Assembly: GCA_013822125.1 (NCBI GenBank)
Contig: PNJY01000010.1
Location: 1-38,440, forward strand
From: Erythrobacter sp.
GTDB lineage: Bacteria; Pseudomonadota; Alphaproteobacteria; Sphingomonadales; Sphingomonadaceae
Reading direction: 5' to 3'
DNA length: 38,440 nt
Position 1 is the first letter of the stretch; every line of letters starts with the position of its first letter. The position numbers and the translations under genes are program-made. A model generated the notes under the pieces. That model made no database searches. It saw nothing but the letters and a program-made list of their open reading frames with translations, and was not told the origin of the DNA. Below, piece by piece: positions 1-7,827 of this stretch.

Positions 1-5
1 GGCAG

Positions 6-32
6 TGATCTGGTGGGTTTCGCGCCAGATCA
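6..32. terminator. Possible hairpin after the KASIII gene
   Basis: An 8-bp perfect inverted repeat (TGATCTGG / CCAGATCA) with an 11-nt loop lies 34-60 bases past the stop of the leftward ketoacyl synthase gene. It has no U-tract, so it is only a weak terminator candidate. It could equally belong to a neighbouring gene beyond the window edge. Confidence 0.25.
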
Positions 33-66
33 TCGGCTGGTGGGACGCGCAGGGCCTGAAGCGCGC

Positions 67-1197
67 TCAGGCCGCCTTGCGCACGAACACCGTACCCGCC
101 GAATAACCCGCGCCAAAGCTGCAGATCAGCCCGACATCGCCCGCGGCAAGATCGTCGCCATGCTTGTGAAAGGCGATGATCGAACCCGCGCTGGAAGTAT
201 TGCCATAAGTGTCGAGCACAGTCGGGCTTTCGTCCTCGCTCGCCTCGTGCCCTAAAACGCGGTGCGCGATCAGCCGGTTCATCCCGGCATTGGCCTGGTG
301 CAGCCACAGCCGCCGCAGAGCGTGCGGATCGACGCCCAGTCGCTGCGCTTCCTCGACGATTATCTGCGCCACCATCGGCACCACTTCCTTGAACACCTTG
401 CGCCCTTCCTGGACGAACAGCTTGTCGGGATTGGCGGCGGTTTCGGGATGCGCCCTGTTGAGGAAGCCGAAATTGTTGCGGATGTTGTTGGAAAACACCG
501 TCTTGAGGCGTGTGCCCAGGATGTCCCAATGGACCGCGGGCGCGATCGCCGCATCTTCGATCAGGACCGCGGTGGCAACGTCGCCGAAGATGAAATGGCT
601 GTCACGGTCGCGCCAGTTGAGATGGCCCGAGGTGATTTCGGGGCTGACCACCAGCACGCTCTTCGCATGGCCCGCCCGGATATAATCGGCGGCGGTCTGG
701 ATGCCGAAGGTGGCGGATGAACATGCGACATTCATGTCGAAGGCGAAACCGTCGATCCCCAGCGCCTGCTGAATCTCGATCGCGATCGCAGGATAGGGCC
801 TCTGCATGTTCGACGCCGCGCAGAGCACCGCATCAACGTCGCTTGGGTCCCTTTGTGCGCCGTTGAGCGCCTCCTGTGCTGCCCTCACCCCGATCTCGGC
901 CATGATCGAAAGATCCCCATCGCCGCGTTCGTCCCAGCGTGGGGCCATGATGTCGGGATCGAGAATCGGCGCCTTGGCCATGACATGGCGCGACTTGATT
1001 CCGCTGGCCTTTTCAATGAATTCCACCGAACTGGGCTGGAGCGGGTCAACTTCGCCGGTGGCAATCGCCGCCGCATTTCGCGCATTTTCGCGCTCGACAT
1101 AGGCGTTGAAACTGGCAACCAGTTCCTCGTTGGTGATGGATTCCCTGGGCGTGAACAGCCCGGTCGCGGAAATGACGGGTCGATGGGTCAATTGCAT
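67..1197 (-). CDS. Beta-ketoacyl-ACP synthase III family protein
   Basis: This is a 376-aa thiolase-fold condensing enzyme of the FabH family, which joins an acyl-CoA starter to malonyl-ACP in the cytosol. The catalytic triad is visible: Cys159 in NVACSSATFG, His300 in LWLHQANAG and Asn333 in DTYGNTSSAG. It is about 60 residues longer than housekeeping FabH (around 317 aa); part of the excess is a charged, Ala-rich stretch at residues 30-60. That size fits the long KASIII-like proteins of alphaproteobacteria, and the window shows no fab operon around it. Its role may therefore be a specialised starter condensation rather than bulk fatty-acid synthesis; this is inference. The ATG start has no clear Shine-Dalgarno sequence. 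Confidence 0.9.
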   Translation of the reverse strand: MQLTHRPVISATGLFTPRESITNEELVASFNAYVERENARNAAAIATGEVDPLQPSSVEFIEKASGIKSRHVMAKAPILDPDIMAPRWDERGDGDLSIMAEIGVRAAQEALNGAQRDPSDVDAVLCAASNMQRPYPAIAIEIQQALGIDGFAFDMNVACSSATFGIQTAADYIRAGHAKSVLVVSPEITSGHLNWRDRDSHFIFGDVATAVLIEDAAIAPAVHWDILGTRLKTVFSNNIRNNFGFLNRAHPETAANPDKLFVQEGRKVFKEVVPMVAQIIVEEAQRLGVDPHALRRLWLHQANAGMNRLIAHRVLGHEASEDESPTVLDTYGNTSSAGSIIAFHKHGDDLAAGDVGLICSFGAGYSAGTVFVRKAA

Positions 1198-1380
1198 GGC
1201 CGCTGGTTAAGCCCATGCTTTGTTTTGGGCAAGATACAAGCAGCGCTGGCCGCCATGGACCGTCCTCGCCGGTTCCGCCTTGCAATGGGCGATCTAACGA
1301 CTGGTGCCCGGGAGCGGCGGTATCGGTGCTCTAGCGGGCCGACGGCAGCCTCGGGGCCTGAGCCTGATCGCGCGTCGTGC

Positions 1381-1668
1381 TCATGCCGCGTTGCGCTGTT
1401 CGAAGCCGCGGGAGCTTGGCGGCACCTCTGCGGCGCGATCGAGAAGGGAGATCACTGCCGCCTTGAGGGCCCCGCTGCCGGTCAGAATGGCACGAACATA
1501 TTCAGCATTGGCAGGGCTAAGCCGCTCGTCCATCAGCAGAAGTTCAGCGAAACCGTTTATATGATTGAGCGGAGTTCGCAGGTCATGGGACAGTTTATGA
1601 AAATCAGTATCAAAGTATTGATTTTCAGCTCCTGCATTCTTCGACGCCCAATTCGTGAGAATTCTCAT
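1381..1668 (-). CDS. Stand-alone histidine kinase DHp (HisKA) domain protein
   Basis: This is a 95-aa protein made almost entirely of a HisKA dimerisation and phosphoacceptor domain. The H-box is plain: KLSHDLRTPLNHINGF with His28 as the likely phosphoacceptor, followed by a second helix (about residues 48-72). There is no ATP-binding HATPase domain, no N/G box, no sensor domain and no membrane segment. I chose the ATG at 1668 because AGGGG precedes it by about 6 bases; a TTG 51 bases upstream would add 17 residues without a ribosome site. The gene follows a receiver-only regulator, fixJ and fixL on the same strand, after a 400-bp AT-rich gap. It could act as a phosphotransfer protein or a dominant partner of a full kinase, or it may be a truncated kinase. 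The 3' end shows no leftover catalytic-domain sequence. Confidence 0.7.
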   Translation of the reverse strand: MRILTNWASKNAGAENQYFDTDFHKLSHDLRTPLNHINGFAELLLMDERLSPANAEYVRAILTGSGALKAAVISLLDRAAEVPPSSRGFEQRNAA

Positions 1669-2069
1669 AACAACCCCTATCAACTTTAATTTCAACACCT
1701 TTTTTATGCAGTTCGTCAATCTCTGTATGAGGACATTTTTATACTATAAATATTCTCAATTATAATGGAAATATCCAATCTCTCTCCATGTGAGAATATT
1801 GATTGACGTGGTATAGGTAATAATTAATAAGATGGTTATTTATTACGATGAGATGCCATATGTAATGATCAGTAACATTTCCATAAATCTGATAATGACG
1901 ATTCGTTCCAATTGCCGCAATACGTAATTGCCGATTCATTGCTATGTTAACTCTGGAAGACGCAAGATTGCGGACGGACAACGCGGTCCCTACACTTTGC
2001 CAAGGTTTGTTGCAGCCGATGACCGGGACGGCGGCGGAGCTCTGCCATCTCCAGTGAGCGGTGGCAGCG
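1669..2069. other. AT-rich intergenic stretch, no gene seen
   Basis: These 401 bases between the receiver-only gene and the DHp-only gene are much richer in A and T than their surroundings, most strongly at 1690-1930. Short open frames exist, but their Tyr/His/Asn/Ile-rich products and lack of ribosome sites make them unconvincing. A leftward TATAAT lies at 1759-1764 and could be a -10 element for the DHp gene, but I see no good -35 partner. The composition suggests a promoter region or a foreign junction. Confidence 0.5.
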
Positions 2070-2471
2070 TTAGTTCGCCGACTGTCCGGAAATCAATTGG
2101 GCCAGGATCTTGACCAACGCTCGCGGTTTGACCGGCTTTTCCAGAACTTCGCTAAATCCGGCGGTCCTGGCTTCCTTAACGAGCGTGGGCGTCCAGTACC
2201 CGGTGACCAGTATGGCGGGTTCCATCCAACCTCGCTCCCGCAGGGCGAGGAGGAGTCCAATTCCGTCTATATCTTCGAGAAGATAATCGGCAATGAGGCA
2301 GCGTGCGTCCAATGCAGCGTCGTCCGCGAGCAATGCGACACCTGTTGAAAACGCCTTCACGCTAAATCCCTGCGCTTGCAGAAGAAGCTGAGTCGACCGT
2401 CTCACGGGATGATCATCTTCGACGATGACAATTTTGGGCCGCTGCTGCTGATCGATCTTGGTAACGTCCAT
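2070..2471 (-). CDS. Single-domain (receiver-only) response regulator
   Basis: This 133-aa protein holds one CheY-like receiver domain and no output domain. The acidic pocket is Glu18-Asp19-Asp20, the phosphoacceptor is Asp62 (LIADYLL), the switch Thr is Thr90 (LVTG) and the conserved Lys is Lys112 (EKPVKP). The start has AAAGGG about 9 bases upstream. It lies 72 bases downstream of fixJ on the same strand, so co-transcription with fixLJ is likely. Receiver-only proteins of this kind typically work as phosphate sinks, feedback inhibitors of the kinase, or intermediates in a phosphorelay. The nearby DHp-only protein is a candidate partner (inference). Confidence 0.85.
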   Translation of the reverse strand: MDVTKIDQQQRPKIVIVEDDHPVRRSTQLLLQAQGFSVKAFSTGVALLADDAALDARCLIADYLLEDIDGIGLLLALRERGWMEPAILVTGYWTPTLVKEARTAGFSEVLEKPVKPRALVKILAQLISGQSAN

Positions 2472-2543
2472 ACCACGAGCCCTTTGTTTGGCTCCTAGAT
2501 GGACTGCGCCGGCTTGGCCGGTCTTTACGTAATGACCGCAAGT

Positions 2544-3155
2544 TCAGACACCCAATCCGGCCGCGAAGGCAATCCTGAGCGCGTCAGAAAGGCTCCGGAC
2601 TCCGAGTTTCACCATCAAATTCGCACGATGTACTTCTACTGTTCGTGACGAGATTCCAAGGTCGTAGGCAATGGTCTTATTGGGAAGGCCCTGAGCCAGG
2701 CCCTCGATCACATCCCGCTCACGCGGCGTAAGCGCACCAATAATCACCTCCGCTTCTGCTGCGCGAGCAACCGCCCCGGCTCTGTTTTCGAGCCTTTCGA
2801 ACGCCATTTCAATGGCGCGGAGCAAACTCGCCTTGTCGAACGGCTTTTCAAGGAAGTCGACAGCGCCGGCTCTCATGGCGCGGACTGCGGTCGAAACGTC
2901 GCCATGGCCGGTCATGATCACGACGGGCATCGTCACGCCGCGCTCGGCGAGGATGCGCTGCACTTCGATACCATCGACGTCGGGCATGCGAATGTCGAGC
3001 AGTATACAACCTACTTCGACCTGACGGACTTCCTTTAAGAAAGCTGCGCCCGAGGTCCAGGTTTTCACCGAATAGCCTGATGTTTTCAGCGCATAGCTGG
3101 TAGAGCGGCGTAATGCCTCTTCGTCATCGACAATGTGAACCAATCGCTTATCCAT
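2544..3155 (-). CDS. fixJ: FixJ-type response regulator
   Basis: This is a 203-aa transcription activator with an N-terminal receiver and a C-terminal LuxR/FixJ helix-turn-helix. Receiver residues fall at the classical FixJ numbers: Asp10, Asp11, phosphoacceptor Asp54 (LLDIRMP), Thr82 (MTGHGD) and Lys104 (EKPFD). The HTH runs from [22 protein letters not shown] through [14 protein letters not shown]. The ATG at 3155 overlaps the fixL stop by 8 bases and sits right behind GAGGAGCAGG, which makes this start firm and implies translational coupling with fixL. In rhizobia FixJ is phosphorylated by FixL under low oxygen and activates fixK. No fixK or nif/fix operon is in this window, so its targets here are unknown. 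Confidence 0.92.
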   Translation of the reverse strand: MDKRLVHIVDDEEALRRSTSYALKTSGYSVKTWTSGAAFLKEVRQVEVGCILLDIRMPDVDGIEVQRILAERGVTMPVVIMTGHGDVSTAVRAMRAGAVDFLEKPFDKASLLRAIEMAFERLENRAGAVARAAEAEVIIGALTPRERDVIEGLAQGLPNKTIAYDLGISSRTVEVHRANLMVKLGVRSLSDALRIAFAAGLGV

Positions 3156-5022
3156 CCTGCTCCTCCTCAGAATTCGCGCGCATAAGCGTGAAGTGGAATT
3201 CCGTGCCGCCCCCTTCGCGCAGATCCACCCAGATTTGTCCGCCGTGCGCCTCAACGATCGTCCGACAGATCGAGAGCCCCAATCCCATGCCTTCGCTCTT
3301 GGAGCTGACGAAGGCGGTGAACAGTTGATCGGCGATGTCGGGCGAGATGCCGGGCCCCGTATCCGCCACAGTGACGCGAACGAAGCCTGGCTTTTCTGCC
3401 TTGCTAGTTATCCAAAGCAGACGCTCGTCGCTCTCACTCATGGCTTCGCAGGCATTGCGGATGAGATTTATGATCACCTGTTGGATCTGAACACGATCGA
3501 CGAATACCGGTGAGGCATATGGATCAAGGTCGAACCAGACCTTGATCCCCATTTCGCGCGCGCCCATCAAACCCAGTACCGATCCTTCATTGATCAGTGC
3601 CGGCAGCGGCTCGACAGTCTTTTCGACTTCACCGCGCGCGACAAAGTCACGCAGGCGCCTGACGATGTGCCCGGCGCGAAGCGCTTCCTTTCCGGTATCG
3701 TCGAGCGCCTCGCGCATCATCGGGAATTCGTCGGGTGACGGGTTTTCGAGCTGGTCTCGGACCGCCTCGACATAGTTGGCGATCGCGGCGATCGGCTGGT
3801 TGAGTTCGTGGGCGAGTGTCGAAGCCATGGTACCCATTGCGCTGACCCGCGCCACGTGGATCAATTCGGAACGTAGCGATTCCAACCGCTCTTCCGTTTC
3901 GCGTCGCTCGGTGAGATCGCGGATAAAGCCAGTAAACAGGCGATCATTACCGCTGGCCGCCTCGCCGATCGAAAGTTCCATCGGAAAGTTCGTGCCATCC
4001 TTGCGCTGGGCAAAGACGATGCGGCCAATGCCGATGATTCGCTTTTCCCCTGTCTCGAGATAGCGGCCAAGGTAGGCATCGTGGCGTTCACGATCGGGCG
4101 ACGGCATGAGTATGCGCACGTTATTGCCGATCACTTCATCCTCGGTATAACCGAACAGACTCTGAGCCGCGGCACTGAACGAGATGATGCTGCCGGCCTC
4201 ATCGATCACGATCATGGCGTCCGGAACGGTCGAAAGAATTGACCGAAGCAAGTTCTCGCTCGATCGCACCTGCTCTTCAGCAGCTTTCCGGTCGGTCATG
4301 TCCGATACGATCTTGGCGAAGCCGCGCAGGCTACCATCCGATCCACGCAGAGCCGTTGTCGTACTTGAAGCGAGAAATTCCGAACCGTCCTTGCGGAGGC
4401 ACCAGGCCTCCTCCTTCAACAGCCCTTCGACAGCAGTTTGCGCGAGCACTTCTTCCGGCTTTCCTGCGGAGACGGCATCCTGAGGATTGAAGAGCGACCA
4501 ATGCCTACCGAGCACTTCGGCTTCCGTCCAACCCATCAACCGCTGCGCGCCGTCGTTCCAAATCGTTACATTGCCGACTGGATCTAACATGTAGATCGCG
4601 TGGCCATGCGCTCCGTCGATCAGCAGATTGAGTTCTTCAGCGATCCGCGTCGCCTCTGCTGACCGATCTTCGGCGCGCTGCTCGCTTTCTATCAACTTCT
4701 GCCGCGAACGCGTGGCAGCGTCTGCGATGACGATGACGCCTCCCGCACTCAAGATGAAAGCAGCGGCTTCGACGATATCCGCGGCGAAAAGACCGTTCGC
4801 AGCGGCAAACCAAAGGCTAATACCGAGCGAGAGAAAAGCACCAAGAATGGCTGGCGCCCGGCCACACCAGAACACCACGGCCACGATAACCAAGAGAAAG
4901 GGAAAATACGGCGCGCGCGCATCGAACTGAGCGTCCAATAGGTACCATATTCCAGATATAATAACTATTGCCGACATTGCCACACCGTGGCGTAGGTAGC
5001 GCGGGAGTTTCCAAGTCAACAT
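3148..5022 (-). CDS. fixL: FixL-type haem PAS oxygen-sensor histidine kinase
   Basis: This 624-aa membrane sensor kinase has about four N-terminal membrane helices (residues 14-103), a first PAS domain (about 130-245), a second PAS domain (about 255-372), a DHp domain with His405 in AHELNQP, and a HATPase domain ending in [18 protein letters not shown]. The second PAS carries the FixL haem signature: His314 in RHDAYLGRY, Arg320 and Arg334 in GIGRIV. The spacings of 6 and 20 residues match haem ligand His200, Arg206 and Arg220 of Bradyrhizobium FixL. The family autophosphorylates when oxygen leaves the haem and passes phosphate to FixJ, encoded directly downstream. I start at the ATG at 5022, after GGCGGAG; a GTG at 5079 would add 19 Arg-rich residues without a ribosome site. 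Confidence 0.92.
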   Translation of the reverse strand: MLTWKLPRYLRHGVAMSAIVIISGIWYLLDAQFDARAPYFPFLLVIVAVVFWCGRAPAILGAFLSLGISLWFAAANGLFAADIVEAAAFILSAGGVIVIADAATRSRQKLIESEQRAEDRSAEATRIAEELNLLIDGAHGHAIYMLDPVGNVTIWNDGAQRLMGWTEAEVLGRHWSLFNPQDAVSAGKPEEVLAQTAVEGLLKEEAWCLRKDGSEFLASSTTTALRGSDGSLRGFAKIVSDMTDRKAAEEQVRSSENLLRSILSTVPDAMIVIDEAGSIISFSAAAQSLFGYTEDEVIGNNVRILMPSPDRERHDAYLGRYLETGEKRIIGIGRIVFAQRKDGTNFPMELSIGEAASGNDRLFTGFIRDLTERRETEERLESLRSELIHVARVSAMGTMASTLAHELNQPIAAIANYVEAVRDQLENPSPDEFPMMREALDDTGKEALRAGHIVRRLRDFVARGEVEKTVEPLPALINEGSVLGLMGAREMGIKVWFDLDPYASPVFVDRVQIQQVIINLIRNACEAMSESDERLLWITSKAEKPGFVRVTVADTGPGISPDIADQLFTAFVSSKSEGMGLGLSICRTIVEAHGGQIWVDLREGGGTEFHFTLMRANSEEEQDG

Positions 5023-5273
5023 CAGAGGCAGTCTCCGCCGCTCTCGGTCTGCCAATCTTTGACGATTCGGACATGGCACAACGTTATATACACCGTATTC
5101 GTTATTGGATCGAGTTTTTCCGTCTGAATTTTACTTAAGCGGAAATCAAATTCCGAACCAATCGCAGATCCATGGCCAGCCATGATCCATCAGGCCTCAT
5201 AGCTTGCAGCGGCCTATGGATTCAGTAAATGTAATTCCAGAGTAAATATTGATCAAACTTTGGTCAGGTGCAG

Positions 5274-5300
5274 TCAAACCTGTTTGAATTTATACAAACA
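5274..5300. promoter_or_regulatory. Overlapping palindromes upstream of fixL
   Basis: Two inverted repeats share an arm. TCAAAC-CT-GTTTGA spans 5274-5287, and TGTTTG-N8-CAAACA spans 5281-5300. A further ATCAAAC half-site sits at 5252-5258. They lie 250-280 bases upstream of the fixL start. This is the usual form of a dimeric regulator site, but it does not match the FNR/FixK consensus TTGA-N6-TCAA with correct spacing. The binding protein is unknown. Confidence 0.4.
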
Positions 5301-5388
5301 AGGCACAACAGGAAAATTATCAATTCTATCACACCAGTATTGATTTCTGATACCTAGAATCTATCGTGATGTACTTGTTCTACCGCGA

Positions 5389-5412
5389 GTAATATTATTG
5401 ACGTAATATTAT
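5389..5412. repeat. 10-bp direct repeat GTAATATTAT
   Basis: GTAATATTAT occurs at 5389-5398 and again at 5403-5412, a 14-bp period, in the AT-rich spacer upstream of fixL. The spacing is not a full helical turn. It may be regulator half-sites or a slippage product. Confidence 0.5.
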
Positions 5413-5890
5413 CTCTAATATAGATTATCATCCAATTACTTTGGCGAATACGTAAAAATACATTTCCACTCGGACAGGCAGGGTCAAGGCCAGAAACAGG
5501 GCCACGCGCTTATGGGCGGGGCCAGACTGAACAAACGTGCGCGCCAGTCGGTCGTGTTCGTGTTCGGTCAGTGTATGAGGACAGGGCAAATGCCTTTTTT
5601 GAGTTACGAAGAGGCAATCAATCGGCGAAGTACGACCCTCTCAGCTACCGGTGAAGGCGTGAAATCCCCCAAAGCCGCAGGCGTTGTGCAAAATCAGTTG
5701 CGGTCAGACGCAGAGCCTTTTTTCTTCGGCAGGCCACCTCCTGCAGATAGTGCAGCCGCAAACCGTGCATGACGCTGGCCCCATCCGTAACATTCCCAAT
5801 ACACACATTTGCGAGCCGCTCGTAACAACAAGCGGCTAGCGGAAGGTGACCGAGATGATCCTGGCTGAGTTGAACCCATGATGCGCGCGA

Positions 5891-6427
5891 ATGGACCGCC
5901 CAATGACCGCGCTTAGATCGCGTGAAAAGCGCGCCGCCGCTTGCATTAAAGCTCGGATGCGTGCTGACGACGGATGGTCGGATGTCACGATCTACAACGT
6001 TTCGTCTCGGGGCCTCATGGCCAGGCTGGGAAGCCCCCCAGTCAAAGGCAGTTATGTCGAGATATGGCATCGGAACGTTTGCGTCGTCGGGCAAGTGAGA
6101 TGGGCACAAGGCGGTCGTTTCGGCATTCTGAGCCAAGACAAAATCGACATCTCGGCCCTCTTGAATGGCACTCCGGCAAAGCGGCAGCCCGCCGGTATCG
6201 AGCGCCGGAGCGATTCTCAACCTCCAGTGAAATCCAGGGCCCAGCCCGACATTGCCATCAGGGCTGATGCGAGCCGGAGAGTCGCGAAGGTCTTCGATTG
6301 GGTTAGCGTGGCACTTGCCGGCGCAGTGGTCGCGAGCATGCTGGTCACAGCGGTCAACGCAGCGCTCAGGGAACCTATGCAGCAAGTCCAAACTGCGCTC
6401 GGAGCGAGCCATGAATCGTTTGATTGA
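5891..6427 (+). CDS. PilZ-domain protein with C-terminal membrane helix
   Basis: This is a 178-aa protein. An N-terminal PilZ-like domain (about residues 8-95) has an Arg/Lys-rich start (RSREKR) and the NVSSRG box (NxSxxG), the two places where PilZ domains bind cyclic-di-GMP. The first box is not a strict RxxxR, so c-di-GMP binding is uncertain. A single hydrophobic segment (VFDWVSVALAGAVVASMLV, about residues 133-155) suggests anchoring in the inner membrane. Met1 or Met5 could be the start. The gene stands alone, and its stop touches the end of an integrase remnant on the other strand, so it lies at the inner edge of the accessory block. Confidence 0.75.
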   Translation: MDRPMTALRSREKRAAACIKARMRADDGWSDVTIYNVSSRGLMARLGSPPVKGSYVEIWHRNVCVVGQVRWAQGGRFGILSQDKIDISALLNGTPAKRQPAGIERRSDSQPPVKSRAQPDIAIRADASRRVAKVFDWVSVALAGAVVASMLVTAVNAALREPMQQVQTALGASHESFD

Positions 6428-6660
6428 GGAATACCGCCTTGCGCAGCCCAATGACCTTGTGACGGGACTCTGCCAGGGTCAGGAGCTTGGCACTGCCCAG
6501 CCCGATATCCTGCCGCTTGCCAGCTTCTGCAAGCTCAGGAGCCAGTAGGCACCGCCGCGCCTATCCACTTTCAGGAACAGCCCTTCTCCGTCTTGATATG
6601 TGCCTGGATTCGACAAGGCCGCCTTGACCGCAAACGCCGCGAGTTTACCCTTCGCTTTAC
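6426..6660 (-). pseudogene. Broken N-terminal fragment of a tRNA-site tyrosine integrase
   Basis: Translating the minus strand gives KLAAFAVKAALSNPGTYQD, then GEGLFLKVDRRGGAYWLL, from about 6646 down to 6530. After a frameshift near 6521-6530 the neighbouring frame continues GKRQDIGLGSAKLLTLAES and RHKVIGLRKAVFL down to 6426. These two pieces join into the N-terminal arm-binding domain (DUF4102/PF13356 type) of P4-like integrases. The catalytic domain with its R-H-R-Y residues is missing; a PilZ gene occupies its place. The fragment lies just past the 3' end of tRNA-Tyr and in the same orientation, the classic arrangement of an island integrase. It has no functional start (a TAA lies just upstream in frame). 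I regard it as the relic of a lost or decayed island. Confidence 0.8.
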
Positions 6661-6680
6661 CCCCACATTACCCCCCCACA
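6657..6680. repeat. Short direct repeat before the integrase remnant
   Basis: On the minus strand TGTGGGGGGGTAA is followed directly by TGTGGGGGTAA. The repeat lies between the tRNA-Tyr gene and the integrase remnant, where arm-type integrase sites are often found. The assignment is tentative. Confidence 0.35.
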
Positions 6681-6795
6681 CTTTGATCCGGCTGTAGGCA
6701 AATAGCTACGGTCGCGAGTGGACGGCATAAGGGGATAATACCCTATATTTTCAAGGAGCTCTACGACCTTTTGTGGATGCTGGCGAATAGGCCGG

Positions 6796-6881
6796 TGGTG
6801 GACAGGGCTGGATTCGAACCAGCGTACGCTCTCGCGGGCAGATTTACAGTCTGCTGCCATTAACCACTCGGCCACCTGTCC
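6796..6881 (-). tRNA. tRNA-Tyr (anticodon GUA)
   Basis: A complete 86-nt class II tRNA with encoded CCA (complement of 6796-6798). The acceptor stem is GGACAGG/CCUGUCC, the T arm reads GGTTCGAATCC, and the anticodon GTA is the complement of 6845-6847 in the loop ACTGTAAATC. The long variable arm (CCGCGAGAGCG) is typical of tRNA-Tyr. Its 3' half is a common attachment site for integrases, and the integrase remnant lies directly downstream. Confidence 0.97.
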
Positions 6882-7021
6882 ACATCGTTACCAGCGGGTA
6901 AGAACGGGCCCGCCGCAGCGGTCCCTGATGCCGAGAGGCGCCCCTTTGGCGAAGCGGTGCTTGCCTGTCAATGGGCCTGCTGGCAGGAGGGCGCAAAGCA
7001 ACGAACGTGCAAGGAGTGATA

Positions 7022-7816
7022 ATGGCAAAGCCGGAGCGCAAACGCGCACTCAGAGGACGGGCAGGCCGGATGAAGGGGGGTCGCGGTTCGGGCCGCGCTT
7101 CATCGGGGCAAGTGCGACTGTGGGGGCGACACGCGGTCGAGGCGGCGCTGAAGAACCCCGCACGCCAGCACCGCAAGCTGTGGGCAACGCGCGAGGGGAT
7201 CGAGTCTCTGGATGGCGAGCTGCCGCCCGGTTTTCCCGTCGAATATGCCGATGTCGCCGATCTGGCGCGGCTGGTGGCGCGCGACGCGCCGCATCAGGGG
7301 CTGGTGCTAGAATGCGGACCGCTCGAGGACATCTTCCTCGACGAGGTAATGGACGGTGCGCCGGGCCGCCCGCTGATGGTGCTCGATCAGGTTACCGATC
7401 CTCACAATGTCGGCGCGATCCTGCGCTCGGCAGCGGCCTTCAACGCCGCCGCCATTGTGACGCAGGACCGCCATGCCCCAACCGAAACCGGGGTGCTGGC
7501 AAAGTCGGCCTCTGGCGCGCTGGAAGTGGTGCCGTGGGTGCGGGTGGTGAACCTCGCCCGTGCGCTCGAAGAAATGGCGGAGGCGGGATATTGGCGCATC
7601 GGCCTGACGGGCGAGGCCGAAACCACGCTCGCTGACGCGCTTCCCGCCGGGCCGGTAGCGCTGGTGATGGGGGCCGAAGGCGAAGGCATGCGGCAGAACA
7701 TCGCCGCGCATTGCGATGCCCTTGCGCGCTTGCCGATCAGCGCGGATATCGAAAGCCTGAACGTGTCCAACGCCGCGGCGATCGCGCTCTACGCGGTCGC
7801 AACGCGCGCAACTTGA
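7022..7816 (+). CDS. rlmB: 23S rRNA (guanosine-2'-O)-methyltransferase RlmB
   Basis: A 264-aa SPOUT (TrmH-family) methyltransferase, which 2'-O-methylates G2251 in 23S rRNA using S-adenosylmethionine. A basic N-terminal tail (residues 1-25) leads into the substrate-binding domain starting WGRHAVEAAL. The three TrmH motifs follow: DQVTDPHNVGAILRSAAAF, LVMGAEGEGM and the knot sequence SLNVSNAAAIALY. The ATG at 7022 has AGGAG at 7012-7016; the longer in-frame start at 6971 has none. The gene runs away from tRNA-Tyr on the opposite strand and is followed 11 bases later by a lipoprotein gene. Confidence 0.93.
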   Translation: MAKPERKRALRGRAGRMKGGRGSGRASSGQVRLWGRHAVEAALKNPARQHRKLWATREGIESLDGELPPGFPVEYADVADLARLVARDAPHQGLVLECGPLEDIFLDEVMDGAPGRPLMVLDQVTDPHNVGAILRSAAAFNAAAIVTQDRHAPTETGVLAKSASGALEVVPWVRVVNLARALEEMAEAGYWRIGLTGEAETTLADALPAGPVALVMGAEGEGMRQNIAAHCDALARLPISADIESLNVSNAAAIALYAVATRAT

Positions 7817-7827
7817 GGGGGAATTCC

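Larger units (their letters stand above)
5023..5890. other. Long AT-rich intergenic region upstream of fixL
   Basis: About 870 bases with no convincing gene separate fixL from the rightward PilZ gene. The part at 5220-5470 is strongly AT-rich. It holds several inverted GTTTG/CAAAC arms (5253-5300) and a 10-bp direct repeat, which are listed separately. A rightward open frame at 5512-5772 (86 aa) lacks a ribosome site and any recognisable motif, so I do not call it. The region 5772-5890 returns to normal GC and leads into the PilZ gene. Confidence 0.6.

Noticed and set aside
1760-1981. Possible 73-aa gene in the AT-rich spacer
   Set aside because: The translation is rich in Tyr, His, Asn and Ile because of base composition, and it has no ribosome site.
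5512-5772. Possible 86-aa gene between fixL and the PilZ gene
   Set aside because: No ribosome site, no motif, unremarkable codon use; it lies next to non-coding AT-rich DNA.
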